A DNA stretch of 64,000 nt. Source: Streptomyces sp. NBC_00250 (lineage in GTDB: Bacteria > Actinomycetota > Actinomycetes > Streptomycetales > Streptomycetaceae). Each line of letters begins with the position of its first letter. Position 1 is the first letter of the stretch. Both the position numbers and the translations under genes were made by a program. Below the pieces are notes generated by a model. The model worked only from the letters and a program-made list of their open reading frames with translations, had not been told where the DNA came from and searched no databases. Location of the stretch: the NCBI RefSeq assembly GCF_036192275.1, contig NZ_CP108088.1:62001-126000 (forward strand). The letters are read 5' to 3'. This document shows positions 15,758-23,251 of the stretch, piece after piece.

Positions 15758-17581
15758 GTGCAGCCTTTGCAGGAACAGGACCCCGACCGGGTCGCCGACT
15801 ACCGGCTCCTCGGTCGGCTCGGGGAAGGCGGCATGGGGGTCGTCTACCTGGCCCGGTCCCCGCGGGGCCGGGTGGTGGCGGTGAAGACCATCCGCGCCGA
15901 GCTGGCGGCGGCACCGGACTTCCGGCGCCGGTTCGCCAAGGAGACGGCCGTGGCGCAGCAGGTCGGCGGGGACTGGACGGCCGCCGTGCTGGCGGCCGAC
16001 CCGGAGGCGGCACTGCCCTGGGTCGCCACGACGTACGTCGCCGGTCCGACACTGCAACAGGTGGTGGCGGAGCAGTACGGGCCGCTGCCCGAGCATTCGG
16101 TGCGTGGTCTGGCCTCGGGACTGTGCCGGGCTCTGGGTGACATTCATGCCGCCGGTCTCGTCCACCGTGATCTGAAGCCGTCGAACGTCATGGTGACCAT
16201 CGACGGGCCGAAGGTCATCGACTTCGGCATCGCCCGTGCCTTGAATTCCACCACTGGCGGCCTGACCAGTACGGGGGTGGTGATCGGGTCGCCCGGCTTC
16301 ATGTCGCCGGAGCAGATCCGCGGTGAGCGGCTTACCGAGGCGAGCGACACCTTCTCGCTGGGCACGGTGCTGGCCTTCGCCGCCTCAGGGCGGCTCCCGT
16401 TCGATGTGGCGGAGGGCCAGGCTCACGCCCTGATGTACCGGGTGGTGCACGAGGCACCGGACCTCGCCGGTGTGCCCGAGCCGCTGCGGGAGCTGATCGC
16501 GGCCTGCCTGGCCAAGGACCCGGCGGATCGACCACCTCTGGCCGAGCTGCGGGAACGGCAGGAGACGCAGTACCGCTCGCTCGGACCCTGGTTGCCGCTG
16601 GAGGTACTGACCCGGCTCGGACAGGAAGCCGTCCAACTCCTCGACCAGGAGGATCCGCACACCCGGATGGGTCCGGTCGCCGACGTCGCTCTCGACGTGG
16701 GCCTTGCCGACGCGGCGACATCGGAGGGCCCGGCTCAGTCGTTGCACCCGCCCACCGCAGTCGGCCAGGCGCGGGAAGCGGACCGGCCCGATAGAACTGG
16801 GCATGTGGAGGAGCCGCAGCCGCTGTTGGCCGACGAGCGCCGCCGTGCACGCCGGAGGACGGAAACGGCCGACGGGTACCGGGCCGCCGTCTACTGGCTG
16901 CTCGGGCTGTCGGCCCTGGTCTCGGGACTCACGGCCGTCCATCAGTTCGTCGTCCTCGCTACCGTCCAAGGGCGCAGGCAGGAGGACGAGCTCTACCCGG
17001 ACTGGGGCAATGCCTGGGCAGGCGTCGCCGACGTGACGGCCTGGTACAGCGGGCCGTTCCACGTCCTGTTCGCCGCCCAGCTCCTCTTCGCCGCAGGGCT
17101 GGTGGTGATCTGGGTTCTCTGGTTCGCCCGGGTGCGTGCCGTCGCCGAGCGGTTCACACCCGGCCGGCTGCGCTACCACCCGTCCATGGCAGTGGTGGGA
17201 TGGTTCATCCCCGTCGCGAATCTCTTCCTTCCCAAGCAGATTGCAAACGACGTCTGGCACGCCTCCAGCCCACCCGGTCGGAGCGACGGCACAGCTCCGG
17301 CTTCTCGTCTCCTGCAAGGCTGGTGGGCCGTATGCCTGGTCACCGTCGTGGCCGGGCCGCTCGTGTTGACTCCGTGGACCGCCTTCCTCGATCGCGAGTT
17401 CATCACCGTCGCAGCCCCGCCAGGAGAGACCTGGGGCTACACGAACTACTACGAGTACGCGTTCGACCCGGAAACCTGGCTCATCCTGGTCCTGCACGTG
17501 TTGGCCGTACCGGCAGCGGTCGTCGCCGCCAGGTACGTCCGCCAACTCACTGCCATGCAGGCGGCCAAAGACCGGAACTGA
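15758..17581 (+). CDS. Ser/Thr protein kinase with C-terminal DUF4328 membrane domain
   Basis: A 607-residue receptor-like kinase. Residues about 12-265 are a Hanks-type kinase: GEGGMG loop (23-28), K43 in VAVKTI, E62, HRDLKPSN with catalytic D138 and N143, DFG at 155-157, and GSPGFMSPEQ in the activation segment. A hydrophilic linker (about 280-375) follows. The C-terminal 230 residues form a DUF4328 domain with about five membrane segments and MAVVGWFIPVANLFLPKQ and W-rich loops. GTG 15758 is preferred because GGGGAG lies upstream and the product begins just before the kinase fold. It likely senses something at the membrane and phosphorylates cytoplasmic targets. Confidence 0.9.
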   Translation: MQPLQEQDPDRVADYRLLGRLGEGGMGVVYLARSPRGRVVAVKTIRAELAAAPDFRRRFAKETAVAQQVGGDWTAAVLAADPEAALPWVATTYVAGPTLQQVVAEQYGPLPEHSVRGLASGLCRALGDIHAAGLVHRDLKPSNVMVTIDGPKVIDFGIARALNSTTGGLTSTGVVIGSPGFMSPEQIRGERLTEASDTFSLGTVLAFAASGRLPFDVAEGQAHALMYRVVHEAPDLAGVPEPLRELIAACLAKDPADRPPLAELRERQETQYRSLGPWLPLEVLTRLGQEAVQLLDQEDPHTRMGPVADVALDVGLADAATSEGPAQSLHPPTAVGQAREADRPDRTGHVEEPQPLLADERRRARRRTETADGYRAAVYWLLGLSALVSGLTAVHQFVVLATVQGRRQEDELYPDWGNAWAGVADVTAWYSGPFHVLFAAQLLFAAGLVVIWVLWFARVRAVAERFTPGRLRYHPSMAVVGWFIPVANLFLPKQIANDVWHASSPPGRSDGTAPASRLLQGWWAVCLVTVVAGPLVLTPWTAFLDREFITVAAPPGETWGYTNYYEYAFDPETWLILVLHVLAVPAAVVAARYVRQLTAMQAAKDRN

Positions 17582-17584
17582 CGC

Positions 17585-17863
17585 GACCAACACCGGGCTA
17601 CAGCCCGGCCCGTCGTACGCGCGGCCGTGCGGCTTCGTGTGCGGACACCGGGTGATGTCGACCGGCCCGGTGGGGTGGGCGGTGGACGCGGTGGTGGAGG
17701 CCGGACCCCTCGCGGTGGCGAGCAGGCGGCGTGCCTCCTCCACGGTCTGGACGACGATGGCCAGTTGCTCCGAGGTGGAGTCAGCCCGTGAGAGGCGGTC
17801 GCCGTAGCTGCCGAGGCTACGCTGCCCCGCGGTTACCAGGGCGGGCAGCGGGGTGCGGTTCAC
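17585..17863 (-). pseudogene. 3'-truncated hypothetical gene
   Basis: From GTG 17863 the minus strand encodes about 92 well-formed residues, including LVTAGQRSLGSYGDRLSRAD, STSEQLAIVVQTVEEARRLL and DITRCPHTKPHGRAYDGPGC. At about 17,587 the reading runs into the antisense of the kinase gene with no stop for a further 1.2 kb. The natural 3' end therefore appears lost. The GTG overlaps the TGA of the preceding fragment (GTGA), so these were once a translationally coupled pair. Function unknown. Confidence 0.45.
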
Positions 17864-17937
17864 GCCCCGCTCACCGCCTCGATGTGCTCGGCGTACTGGC
17901 AGTCAGGACAGCGGTCAGTCGGCTGGTGGGCTCGGTT
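17860..17937 (-). pseudogene. C-terminal fragment of a zinc-ribbon-like protein
   Basis: Following an in-frame TAG, this short stretch reads DRCPDCQYAEHIEAVSGA and ends in a TGA that overlaps the start of the next gene. The CPDC motif suggests half of a zinc ribbon. No start is available, so it is the surviving tail of a gene whose upstream part was lost or frameshifted. Confidence 0.35.
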
Positions 17938-18090
17938 CTACCGGCCGCACCCGCACATCCGTAGCGGAGCCCGGGGGCCTGGGCGGTGATCTTGAACAGC
18001 TGCCTGCCCGTGTGCGATTCTGCGGCACCCCGGCCCTCGTTGCCGACGGCAACCGACTGAGGAACGACGAGCAGCACTGGCCGATTCCAC

Positions 18091-18128
18091 GGCTGTGACC
18101 GCGCTTCCGTGATGACTACGGCTGGATG
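18091..18128 (+). repeat. Left terminal inverted repeat, 38 bp
   Basis: Exact inverted match to 18944-18981, preceded by the 8-bp duplication GATTCCAC. Confidence 0.9.
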
Positions 18129-18157
18129 AGGTCTGGCGTCTGCTGTTGGATGGCCCG

Positions 18158-18436
18158 ATGGAACTCATTGAGGCTGAGCTGTTCACGGATCCAGGCAGCG
18201 ACGCGGTTGTCCGTCTGCCCCCACGCCATTTCCCCGGGGTTCTGATCCAGGGTGACTCACTTTCGATCATCCGCGGCGACGTTGCGGAGATCGTGGAGGC
18301 TTGCGCCCAGGGCGATGTCGATGACGCCCACGAGGCTGCCACCATCCTCCTGGCCAACTTTGATGAACTGCTGGCCCGCTACGAGAGCGCGTTGGAAGCT
18401 CACGGCATTGAGCGGCCCTACGGACCGCGCGCGTAG
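18158..18436 (+). CDS. Small hypothetical protein carried inside the ISL3 mini-element
   Basis: A 92-residue protein from ATG 18158 (TTG 18146 would add four residues). The sequence has MELIEAELFTDPGSDAVVRL, RHFPGVLIQGDSLSIIRGDV and a helical C-terminus ending HGIERPYGP. It resembles small single-domain proteins found singly in many Streptomyces genomes; no catalytic motif or membrane segment is visible. Its position between the left inverted repeat and the transposase remnant makes it a passenger. Function unknown; such lone acidic proteins are sometimes immunity-like, but nothing here proves that. Confidence 0.65.
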   Translation: MELIEAELFTDPGSDAVVRLPPRHFPGVLIQGDSLSIIRGDVAEIVEACAQGDVDDAHEAATILLANFDELLARYESALEAHGIERPYGPRA

Positions 18437-18479
18437 AGAGGCTCGCATACCGGATCGTTTCGTCGCGGCACAACTTCTC

Positions 18480-18956
18480 TATGGGGTTGCGCGGACGTCC
18501 TGTTTGCGGGGATCGAGCGGGTGCATGTCGCGGGCCACTGCCATACCCGCGCCGGCGCCGATTCCGAGCCCTCGCGCGATCACGTCCTGGATCATGCGTC
18601 GTCGTGAGTCGTTGAGCGAAGTCGATGAGGTCCGGCTCAACGACGTCTGCCTGGCCTGCCCGGACATCGCCCGCGCCCGCGAGATCGCGCAGCGGTACAC
18701 CGCCCTGGTCCGCGACCGCACGGGCCACCTGTTGCCCGACTGGATGAGCGAGGTGGAGCGTGACGCACCTCTGCCGATCGGCGGATTCGCCCGGTTCATG
18801 AAGCTCGACATCGACGCCGTCACCGCGGGCCTGACCTTGCAGTACAGCTCCGGCGTCGTAGAAGGCCACGTCAACCGGATCAAGACGATCAAGAGGCAGA
18901 TGTACGGTCGAGCCTCGTTCCGCGTGCTGAGAGCCCGAATCCTCATCCAGCCGTAG
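18480..18956 (+). pseudogene. ISL3 family transposase, internally deleted
   Basis: A short N-terminal piece (ADVLFAGIERVHVAG, in one frame) is joined to the C-terminal third in another frame: RLNDVCLACPDIARAREIAQ, LLPDWMSEVERDAPLPIGGF, DAVTAGLTLQYSSGVVEGHV and NRIKTIKRQMYGRASF. The latter block is the ISL3 signature around the last catalytic glutamate (VVEGHVNRIK). The zinc-ribbon region and the first two catalytic acidic residues are missing, so it is inactive. The gene ends inside the right terminal repeat. Confidence 0.8.
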
Positions 18957-18981
18957 TCATCACGGAAGCGCGGTCACAGCC
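18944..18981 (-). repeat. Right terminal inverted repeat, 38 bp
   Basis: Exact inverted match to 18091-18128; includes the last transposase codons. Followed by the 8-bp duplication GATTCCAC. Confidence 0.9.
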
Positions 18982-18989
18982 GATTCCAC

Positions 18990-19012
18990 GGCTGTGACCG
19001 GAGTTCCGTGAA
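18990..19012 (+). repeat. Orphan ISL3-like end adjoining the mini-element
   Basis: Directly after the 8-bp duplication the sequence reads GGCTGTGACCGGAGTTCCGT, which shares the first 11 bases and the TTCCGTGA block with the mini-element end but differs between them. It looks like the outer end of a related, different ISL3 element. I found no matching opposite end in the window. Confidence 0.6.
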
Positions 19013-19060
19013 TGGCTGCTCGCGAGCTGACCAAAGAGGGCTGGTCGGTAGGATCTGCGG

Positions 19061-19579
19061 GTGATGAAGAAGCCTGTGGTCCAACTTTCGGAAGCGGAGT
19101 ACCGCAGCGTCTGGGACCGTTTCTACGCGGAGTTCGCCTTTCGGCCCGGCATGAACCCGGCCACATGGCCGGCGATCAAGGAGCCGCTCGACTCCGTCAC
19201 CTGGAGCCTGGCCTCGTTGGACGACGACCCTGAATATGAGCGGCTGGACCGGCTCGTCAAGGTCGTCGAGCAGGGCCTTACAGCCTGCGTACCTCCACAA
19301 GGCACGCTGTTCGCACTGGACTGGCAACACGCCTCGTTCCGCTTCTCGCCTCATCTCGTTCGCGGCTCCGAACAGGAGCAGTGGCCCCTGAGCCCGTACC
19401 CCGATGGCGACTACTACATCTACCTGTCAGAGGACTTCCTGACCGGCAGCTTCGGTCACCCCTGGGAGGGGTCACTGTGCCTGTTCGGTCAGGGTCTCCT
19501 TGATGTCGCATCTGCGAAGATCGATGACATCCTGGGCTCTCCGATCCGCAGGTCTGGCCAGCATTCTCATCACGCATAG
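19061..19579 (+). CDS. DUF2716 family protein
   Basis: A 172-residue protein of the DUF2716 type, recognised from EYRSVWDRFYAEFAFRPGM at the start, ALDWQHASFRFSPH in the middle and SPYPDGDYYIYLSEDFLTGS with FGHPWEGSLCLFGQGLL near the end. This family is frequent in Streptomyces and has no established function. GTG 19061 and ATG 19064 are adjacent alternatives; AGGA at 19050 favours GTG by spacing. The gene sits between an orphan ISL3 end and an ISL3 transposase fragment, so it may be cargo of a decayed element. Confidence 0.75.
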   Translation: MMKKPVVQLSEAEYRSVWDRFYAEFAFRPGMNPATWPAIKEPLDSVTWSLASLDDDPEYERLDRLVKVVEQGLTACVPPQGTLFALDWQHASFRFSPHLVRGSEQEQWPLSPYPDGDYYIYLSEDFLTGSFGHPWEGSLCLFGQGLLDVASAKIDDILGSPIRRSGQHSHHA

Positions 19580-19592
19580 CGCGTCGATGGAC

Positions 19593-20168
19593 TCAGGAAA
19601 GCGTGAGAATCCGGGTCCGAAGAAGCGTGAACGAAGCTCGGCCGCACATGGCCCGCTCGATCGTCTTGACCCTGTTGACGTGGCCTTCGACGACGCATGA
19701 GCTCCAGCGCAGGCTGAGTCCCGCAGTGACGGCGTCGAGGTCTTGGCGGAGGAAGCCTGCGAAGCCGCTGATTGGCTTCGGTGCGTCTCGCTCGGCCTGG
19801 CGGATCCACTCGGTTAGCAGGAGGCCGCGGCGGTGGCGGAGGAGTTCGGCGAAGGCTCGGGCAAGGCCGCAGGCACGGGCGATGTCGGGGCAAGCGATGC
19901 GTACTTCGAGCAGGCGGCGGTCGAGTTCGGGCGGGAGTGTGTCCTGCGGTCGCATGATCCAGCCGGTGATCTTGCGAGGGCTGGGGATGTCGGCGCGGAC
20001 GGGTTCGGCGTTGCCGGCGCGAAGGGCGGCGAGGTGTTTGCGGACGACCTGGCGACTACCTCGGTAGCCGCGCTCCTGGATCTCCAGGAAGAGGTGGCTA
20101 CCGCTGGCCTCACCGAGACTCTCGGCGAACCGGGTGTTGAGGTACGGCTTGCCATTCGGCTGCCGAGT
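19593..20168 (-). pseudogene. ISL3 family transposase, 5'-truncated
   Basis: The C-terminal 190 residues of an ISL3 transposase: RYLxxLR-type HTH region (YRGSRQVVRKHLAALRAG), DIPSPRKITGWIMR, CPDIARACGLARAFAELLRH, DAPKPISGFAGFLRQDLDAV, WSSCVVEGHVNRVKTIERAM and RASFTLLRTRILTLS. It is a different copy from the one at 18.5-18.9 kb. The frame stays open upstream only as antisense of the GntR gene; similarity starts near NGKPYLNTRF. The N-terminal zinc ribbon and the first catalytic residues are missing. Confidence 0.8.
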
Positions 20169-20178
20169 ACCCAGCCCG

Positions 20179-20850
20179 TCACTCCATGGCGGCCAGGAGT
20201 GCACGGCGTGCGATGTCCACGTGCTCCTGAACGTATTCGGCCAAGGCCGGCTCATCGTCGCCGCGCAGGAGGTCGGCAATCCTCCGGTGTTCTTCGACGA
20301 CGCGTGCACGGTAGTCGGTTGCGGCGTCAGCGATGCGGCAGAGGTGGAAGAGGCGAATCTGAGACCGGATGGTGTGCCACGCGGCTGTGAGGCGGGCGTT
20401 GTCGGCCATGCGGTAGATCTGGTCGTGGAAGGCGAGGTCTGCTGCCGCCAGGTCGCTGTCGCTCGCGCCGCCGCGGGCCTTCTCCTCCATTCCCTCGATG
20501 AGACTGTCCAGCTCGTCGAGGCCGGCTTCGGTGGCTTCCCGACGTGCGGTGATCGCTGCGAGGCGATCGAGTGCCGCGCGCAGGTCGTAGACCTCTTGCA
20601 CGTCTTGAGGGTTGACATCGATGACAGTGGTGCTGCGGTGCCAGCCGCTGCGGACCAAGCCTTCCTTCTCCAACTGGGCAAGACCGTCACGGACGGAACC
20701 GCGACTGATGCCTAGCTCCTCGGCAAGACCGACCTCCCGCAACTGCGCACCAGGAGGGAAGCGGCCCGCGAAAATGGCATCGCGCACCAGGTCGGCTGCC
20801 TCGTCGGCAAGTCCCCGTCGTATGGCTTTGGGCAGCACGGAGGCACTCAT
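20179..20850 (-). CDS. GntR family transcriptional regulator, FadR/VanR type (FCD domain)
   Basis: A 223-residue regulator from ATG 20850. The winged HTH occupies residues about 10-70 (LVRDAIFAGRFPPGAQLREV, LAEELGISRGSVRDGLAQLE). The C-terminal all-helical FCD domain contains the metal-binding pattern: D in AADLAFHDQIYRMADNARL and the histidines of EEHRRIADLL and VQEHVDIARR. FCD regulators sense small carboxylates. Two identical 12-bp dyads (AATGTTGACATT) flank its promoter region, consistent with autoregulation and control of the divergent glyoxalase-fold/dehydrogenase pair. Its 3' end abuts the ISL3 fragment. Confidence 0.9.
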   Translation of the reverse strand: MSASVLPKAIRRGLADEAADLVRDAIFAGRFPPGAQLREVGLAEELGISRGSVRDGLAQLEKEGLVRSGWHRSTTVIDVNPQDVQEVYDLRAALDRLAAITARREATEAGLDELDSLIEGMEEKARGGASDSDLAAADLAFHDQIYRMADNARLTAAWHTIRSQIRLFHLCRIADAATDYRARVVEEHRRIADLLRGDDEPALAEYVQEHVDIARRALLAAME

Positions 20851-20855
20851 GTCCC

Positions 20856-20867
20856 AATGTTGACATT
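20856..20867. promoter_or_regulatory. Probable GntR operator, copy 1
   Basis: AATGTTGACATT, a dyad of AATGT and ACATT around TG, 5 bases upstream of the gntR-type start codon. It contains TTGACA. Confidence 0.6.
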
Positions 20868-20943
20868 TGGGGATCGCGCGCGGCAAGCCTGGCGCGGGGG
20901 CCGCCTCCAGTGTCTCGGCGACCACTCGACGACGTCAATGTCG

Positions 20944-20955
20944 AATGTTGACATT
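20944..20955. promoter_or_regulatory. Probable GntR operator, copy 2
   Basis: A second exact copy of AATGTTGACATT, 88 bases from the first, preceded by an extra half-site (AATGTC at 20938). TTGACA here could be a -35 element for the plus-strand pair. Confidence 0.6.
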
Positions 20956-21165
20956 CATCTGCCGGGGTTCCACGCTTGAGGTGCTCGGGCGCTGCGAACC
21001 CGGGGAGAGAACGGCTCCTCGCTTGTCTCCCCTACGGGACTCGCGGCAGGGCGGATCGTGCCAAGCCAGATCGCCACGAGAGGCGCGGGCCGCTCGATTC
21101 GTGCCATGCGGCCCCGCAACGCCTCGGCCCGCTGCCAGCGCTTCCGCGAGAAAGGGATACCCGCC

Positions 21166-21588
21166 GTGACCGATCGTCCTGCCGTCCATCTTGCAGTTCC
21201 TGTCGACGACCTGGCCGCCGCCCGCACCTTCTACGGGCAGATCCTGGGTCTGTCCGAAGGCCGTTCGACCGACCACTGGATCGACTGGGACTTCGACGGA
21301 CATCAGCTCGTGACACACCTGGCTGCTCGGCCGTCGATCCCAGCCGGGCTCAGCTCTGTGGAGCAGCACTCGGTTCCCGTGCCCCACTTCGGCCTGCTGC
21401 TGTCCCATGGCCGATTCCGTGACCTGGCCGACAGGCTGCGTGCTGCAGGGGTCGTCTTCGATATCGAGCCCTATCTGCGCTATGCCGGAGAGCCGGCGGA
21501 GCAGTGGACGATGTTTCTACGTGACCCTGCAGGCAACGCCCTGGAATTCAAGGCGTTCACCAACGAGTCGGCGGTGTTCGCGCTGTGA
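21166..21588 (+). CDS. Glyoxalase/VOC superfamily protein
   Basis: A 140-residue single VOC module. It begins PAVHLAVPVDDLAAARTFYG, has HFGLLLSHGRFRDLADRL in the second half, and ends with MFLRDPAGNALEFKAF, the conserved strand carrying the last metal-ligand glutamate. Candidate metal ligands are H (VHLAVP), H (PHFGLL) and E (LEFKAF). Lengths and order fit small dioxygenase- or lyase-like VOC enzymes. GTG 21166 follows AAAGGGA. Its stop overlaps the dehydrogenase start by four bases (GTGA), so the two enzymes are probably made together under the GntR regulator. Confidence 0.85.
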   Translation: MTDRPAVHLAVPVDDLAAARTFYGQILGLSEGRSTDHWIDWDFDGHQLVTHLAARPSIPAGLSSVEQHSVPVPHFGLLLSHGRFRDLADRLRAAGVVFDIEPYLRYAGEPAEQWTMFLRDPAGNALEFKAFTNESAVFAL

Positions 21589-22346
21589 GGGGCGTCCTGG
21601 TGACCGGGGCCTCGCGAGGCATCGGCCGCGCCGTGGCATTGGCGTTCGCGGCGGCGGGCGATCGTGTGGCCGTGCAATATGCCAGCCGCCGCGAAGACGC
21701 CGAGGAGACCCTGCGCCTGCTTCCCGGCAGCGGCCACGTTCTCATTCGCAGCGACTTGAGCGAGGCCGGCGCAGCCGAGCAGGTAGTGGATGAGGCGGTG
21801 TCCGGACTGGGCCGGGTAGACGTCCTGGTGAACAATGCCGCCGTGGCGCCGTCGCTCACCACCCACCACCCTGTCGATACGGTCTCTCTCGACGCATGGC
21901 GCACGGTGTGGCGCCAGATGATCGACGTCAACCTCCTGGCTGCCGCAGATCTGACGTGGGCAGTGGCCCGGCACCTGATCGACCGTGGGAACGCCGGTCA
22001 CGTAGTGAACATCGGCTCACGGGGGGCCTTCCGGGGCGAACCGGAGTACCCCGCCTACGGAGCGAGCAAGGCTGCGTTGCATGCGTTCGGGCAGTCGATG
22101 GCTGTCGCCCTGGCCCCGTACAAGATCAGCGTCACCGCTGTGGCGCCGGGCTTCGTCGCCACCGAGCGCCAGAGCCCCAAGCTGGCGGGTCCCCAGGGGG
22201 ACGGACTGCGTAGCGAGAGCCCCTTCGGCCGGGTCGGCACCCCCGAGGAGATCGCCAGCGCCGTGCACTACCTCGCCTCACCGGGAGCGACATGGGCCTC
22301 GGGGACGATCCTCGACCTCAACGGCGCCTCCCACCTGCGTACCTGA
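21585..22346 (+). CDS. Short-chain dehydrogenase/reductase (SDR)
   Basis: A 253-residue classical SDR. It shows the nucleotide-binding TGASRGIG at residues 8-15, VDVLVNNAAV around 80-90, the catalytic Ser in VVNIGSRGAF and the YxxxK motif in YPAYGASKAAL, then VAPGFVATE after the substrate loop. It reduces or oxidises a carbonyl/alcohol with NAD(P)(H). Translation is coupled to the preceding VOC gene by a GTGA overlap, so both likely act on the same substrate; the substrate itself cannot be deduced. Confidence 0.92.
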   Translation: MRGVLVTGASRGIGRAVALAFAAAGDRVAVQYASRREDAEETLRLLPGSGHVLIRSDLSEAGAAEQVVDEAVSGLGRVDVLVNNAAVAPSLTTHHPVDTVSLDAWRTVWRQMIDVNLLAAADLTWAVARHLIDRGNAGHVVNIGSRGAFRGEPEYPAYGASKAALHAFGQSMAVALAPYKISVTAVAPGFVATERQSPKLAGPQGDGLRSESPFGRVGTPEEIASAVHYLASPGATWASGTILDLNGASHLRT

Positions 22347-22375
22347 CACCGGCCGACCCGGGAGAAGACTGCCGC

Positions 22376-22700
22376 GTGACCTCGACCGACCTGACCGCAA
22401 CGGCCATACGCGCCACGCGGAGAGAGGCCCGGCACCCCACGTTGGATATCTGTCCGGGAGCCCAGCTCATGGCACGAGTACTGGGCGCAGCCGCCGTCCC
22501 TGGCCAGGCCGCGGAAATCGGCTACGCGCCTGTGACTCTCACTCTCGACGGCAAGACATCCGCCCTGTGTCACCTGGAAGGTGTAGACGTCCTGCACTGG
22601 CACAACGACCGCTTCTCCACGTCGGCGGCAGAACGGGGCATCGATCGCCTTGGGGCGATACTCGCCCTTCACCCGCGCAAGCGGTTCGGGAAGCCGGCCG
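22376..22700 (+). pseudogene. Class I glutamine amidotransferase core fragment
   Basis: The reading includes RHPTLDICPGAQLMARVLGA, EIGYAPVTLT, then LHWHNDRF, the pattern of GMP-synthase-like class I amidotransferases (GxCxGxQ nucleophile elbow and HWHxD). The nucleophile Cys is kept, but the N-terminal third and the C-terminal part with the catalytic His-Glu are missing; the frame then runs antisense through the DoxX gene. A good ribosome site (GGAGAAG) precedes GTG 22376, perhaps because it is left over from the SDR operon. Probably inactive. Confidence 0.65.
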
Positions 22701-22707
22701 GTGCAGG

Positions 22708-23169
22708 TCAAGAACCGGCTTCGAGGTGCCGCGCCCTTGTCGTTTCGTGGGATCGACGTGGTGCTTGGGCTGCCGGCGCGGCAGGAGCACGCAGGAGGTC
22801 TCGCCAGTCGGCGGGCCAATTGGCCAGCGCGAGGATGCCCATGATGACGAGGTGGGTCGGTGCGGCCCAGCTTTCCGCCGCCGGGTCGTGGTTGACGATG
22901 TGGGTGGTGGCCGCGCCGGTGAGCACGAACATCAGCGTCGTGGCACCCAGGAAGCGTGCTCGCCTGTCGGGGATGACCAGCAGGACCGCTGCGGCACCTT
23001 CCAGGGCGCCGACCACGAAGCGCATCCAGGCCGGGTAACCCCAATCGACGAACTTCGCGGAGTACGCCGAGCTGAATACCGTGTCGCCCGGCCAGTACTT
23101 GGTCGCGGCGCCCAGCGCGAACTCACAGGCCATGAGCCAGTACAGACCGGTCATGAGGCGTTTCGACAT
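22708..23169 (-). CDS. DoxX-like small membrane protein
   Basis: A 153-residue protein with four hydrophobic segments (about 7-25, 45-65, 72-92 and 103-120). The opening GLYWLMACEFALGAATKYWP and the central RFVVGALEGAAAVLLVIPDR fit the DoxX/DUF family of four-helix membrane proteins, often linked to redox or quinone biology. The C-terminal 25 residues are hydrophilic. It is followed by the YdeI-like gene upstream on the same strand, about 80 bases away, and may be co-transcribed. Confidence 0.75.
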   Translation of the reverse strand: MSKRLMTGLYWLMACEFALGAATKYWPGDTVFSSAYSAKFVDWGYPAWMRFVVGALEGAAAVLLVIPDRRARFLGATTLMFVLTGAATTHIVNHDPAAESWAAPTHLVIMGILALANWPADWRDLLRAPAAPAAQAPRRSHETTRARHLEAGS

Positions 23170-23251
23170 GCGTGTCCCTTCAGGGGGAAGTGGGCAGAGT
23201 CAGGTCTCCGCACGGCGATGGCAGTGCCGCCGGAGTCTTTGCTTTCGGGGG

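Larger units (their letters stand above)
18091..18981 (+). mobile_element. ISL3-type mini-element (891 bp) with passenger gene
   Basis: Perfect 38-bp inverted ends (18091-18128 and 18944-18981) begin GGCTGTGACCGCGCTTCCGT. The same 8 bases, GATTCCAC, lie immediately outside both ends (18083-18090 and 18982-18989); 8-bp duplications are the rule for ISL3. Inside are a small intact gene (18158-18436) and a transposase gene with a large internal deletion whose last codons form part of the right end. The element could move only with transposase supplied in trans. Confidence 0.8.
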
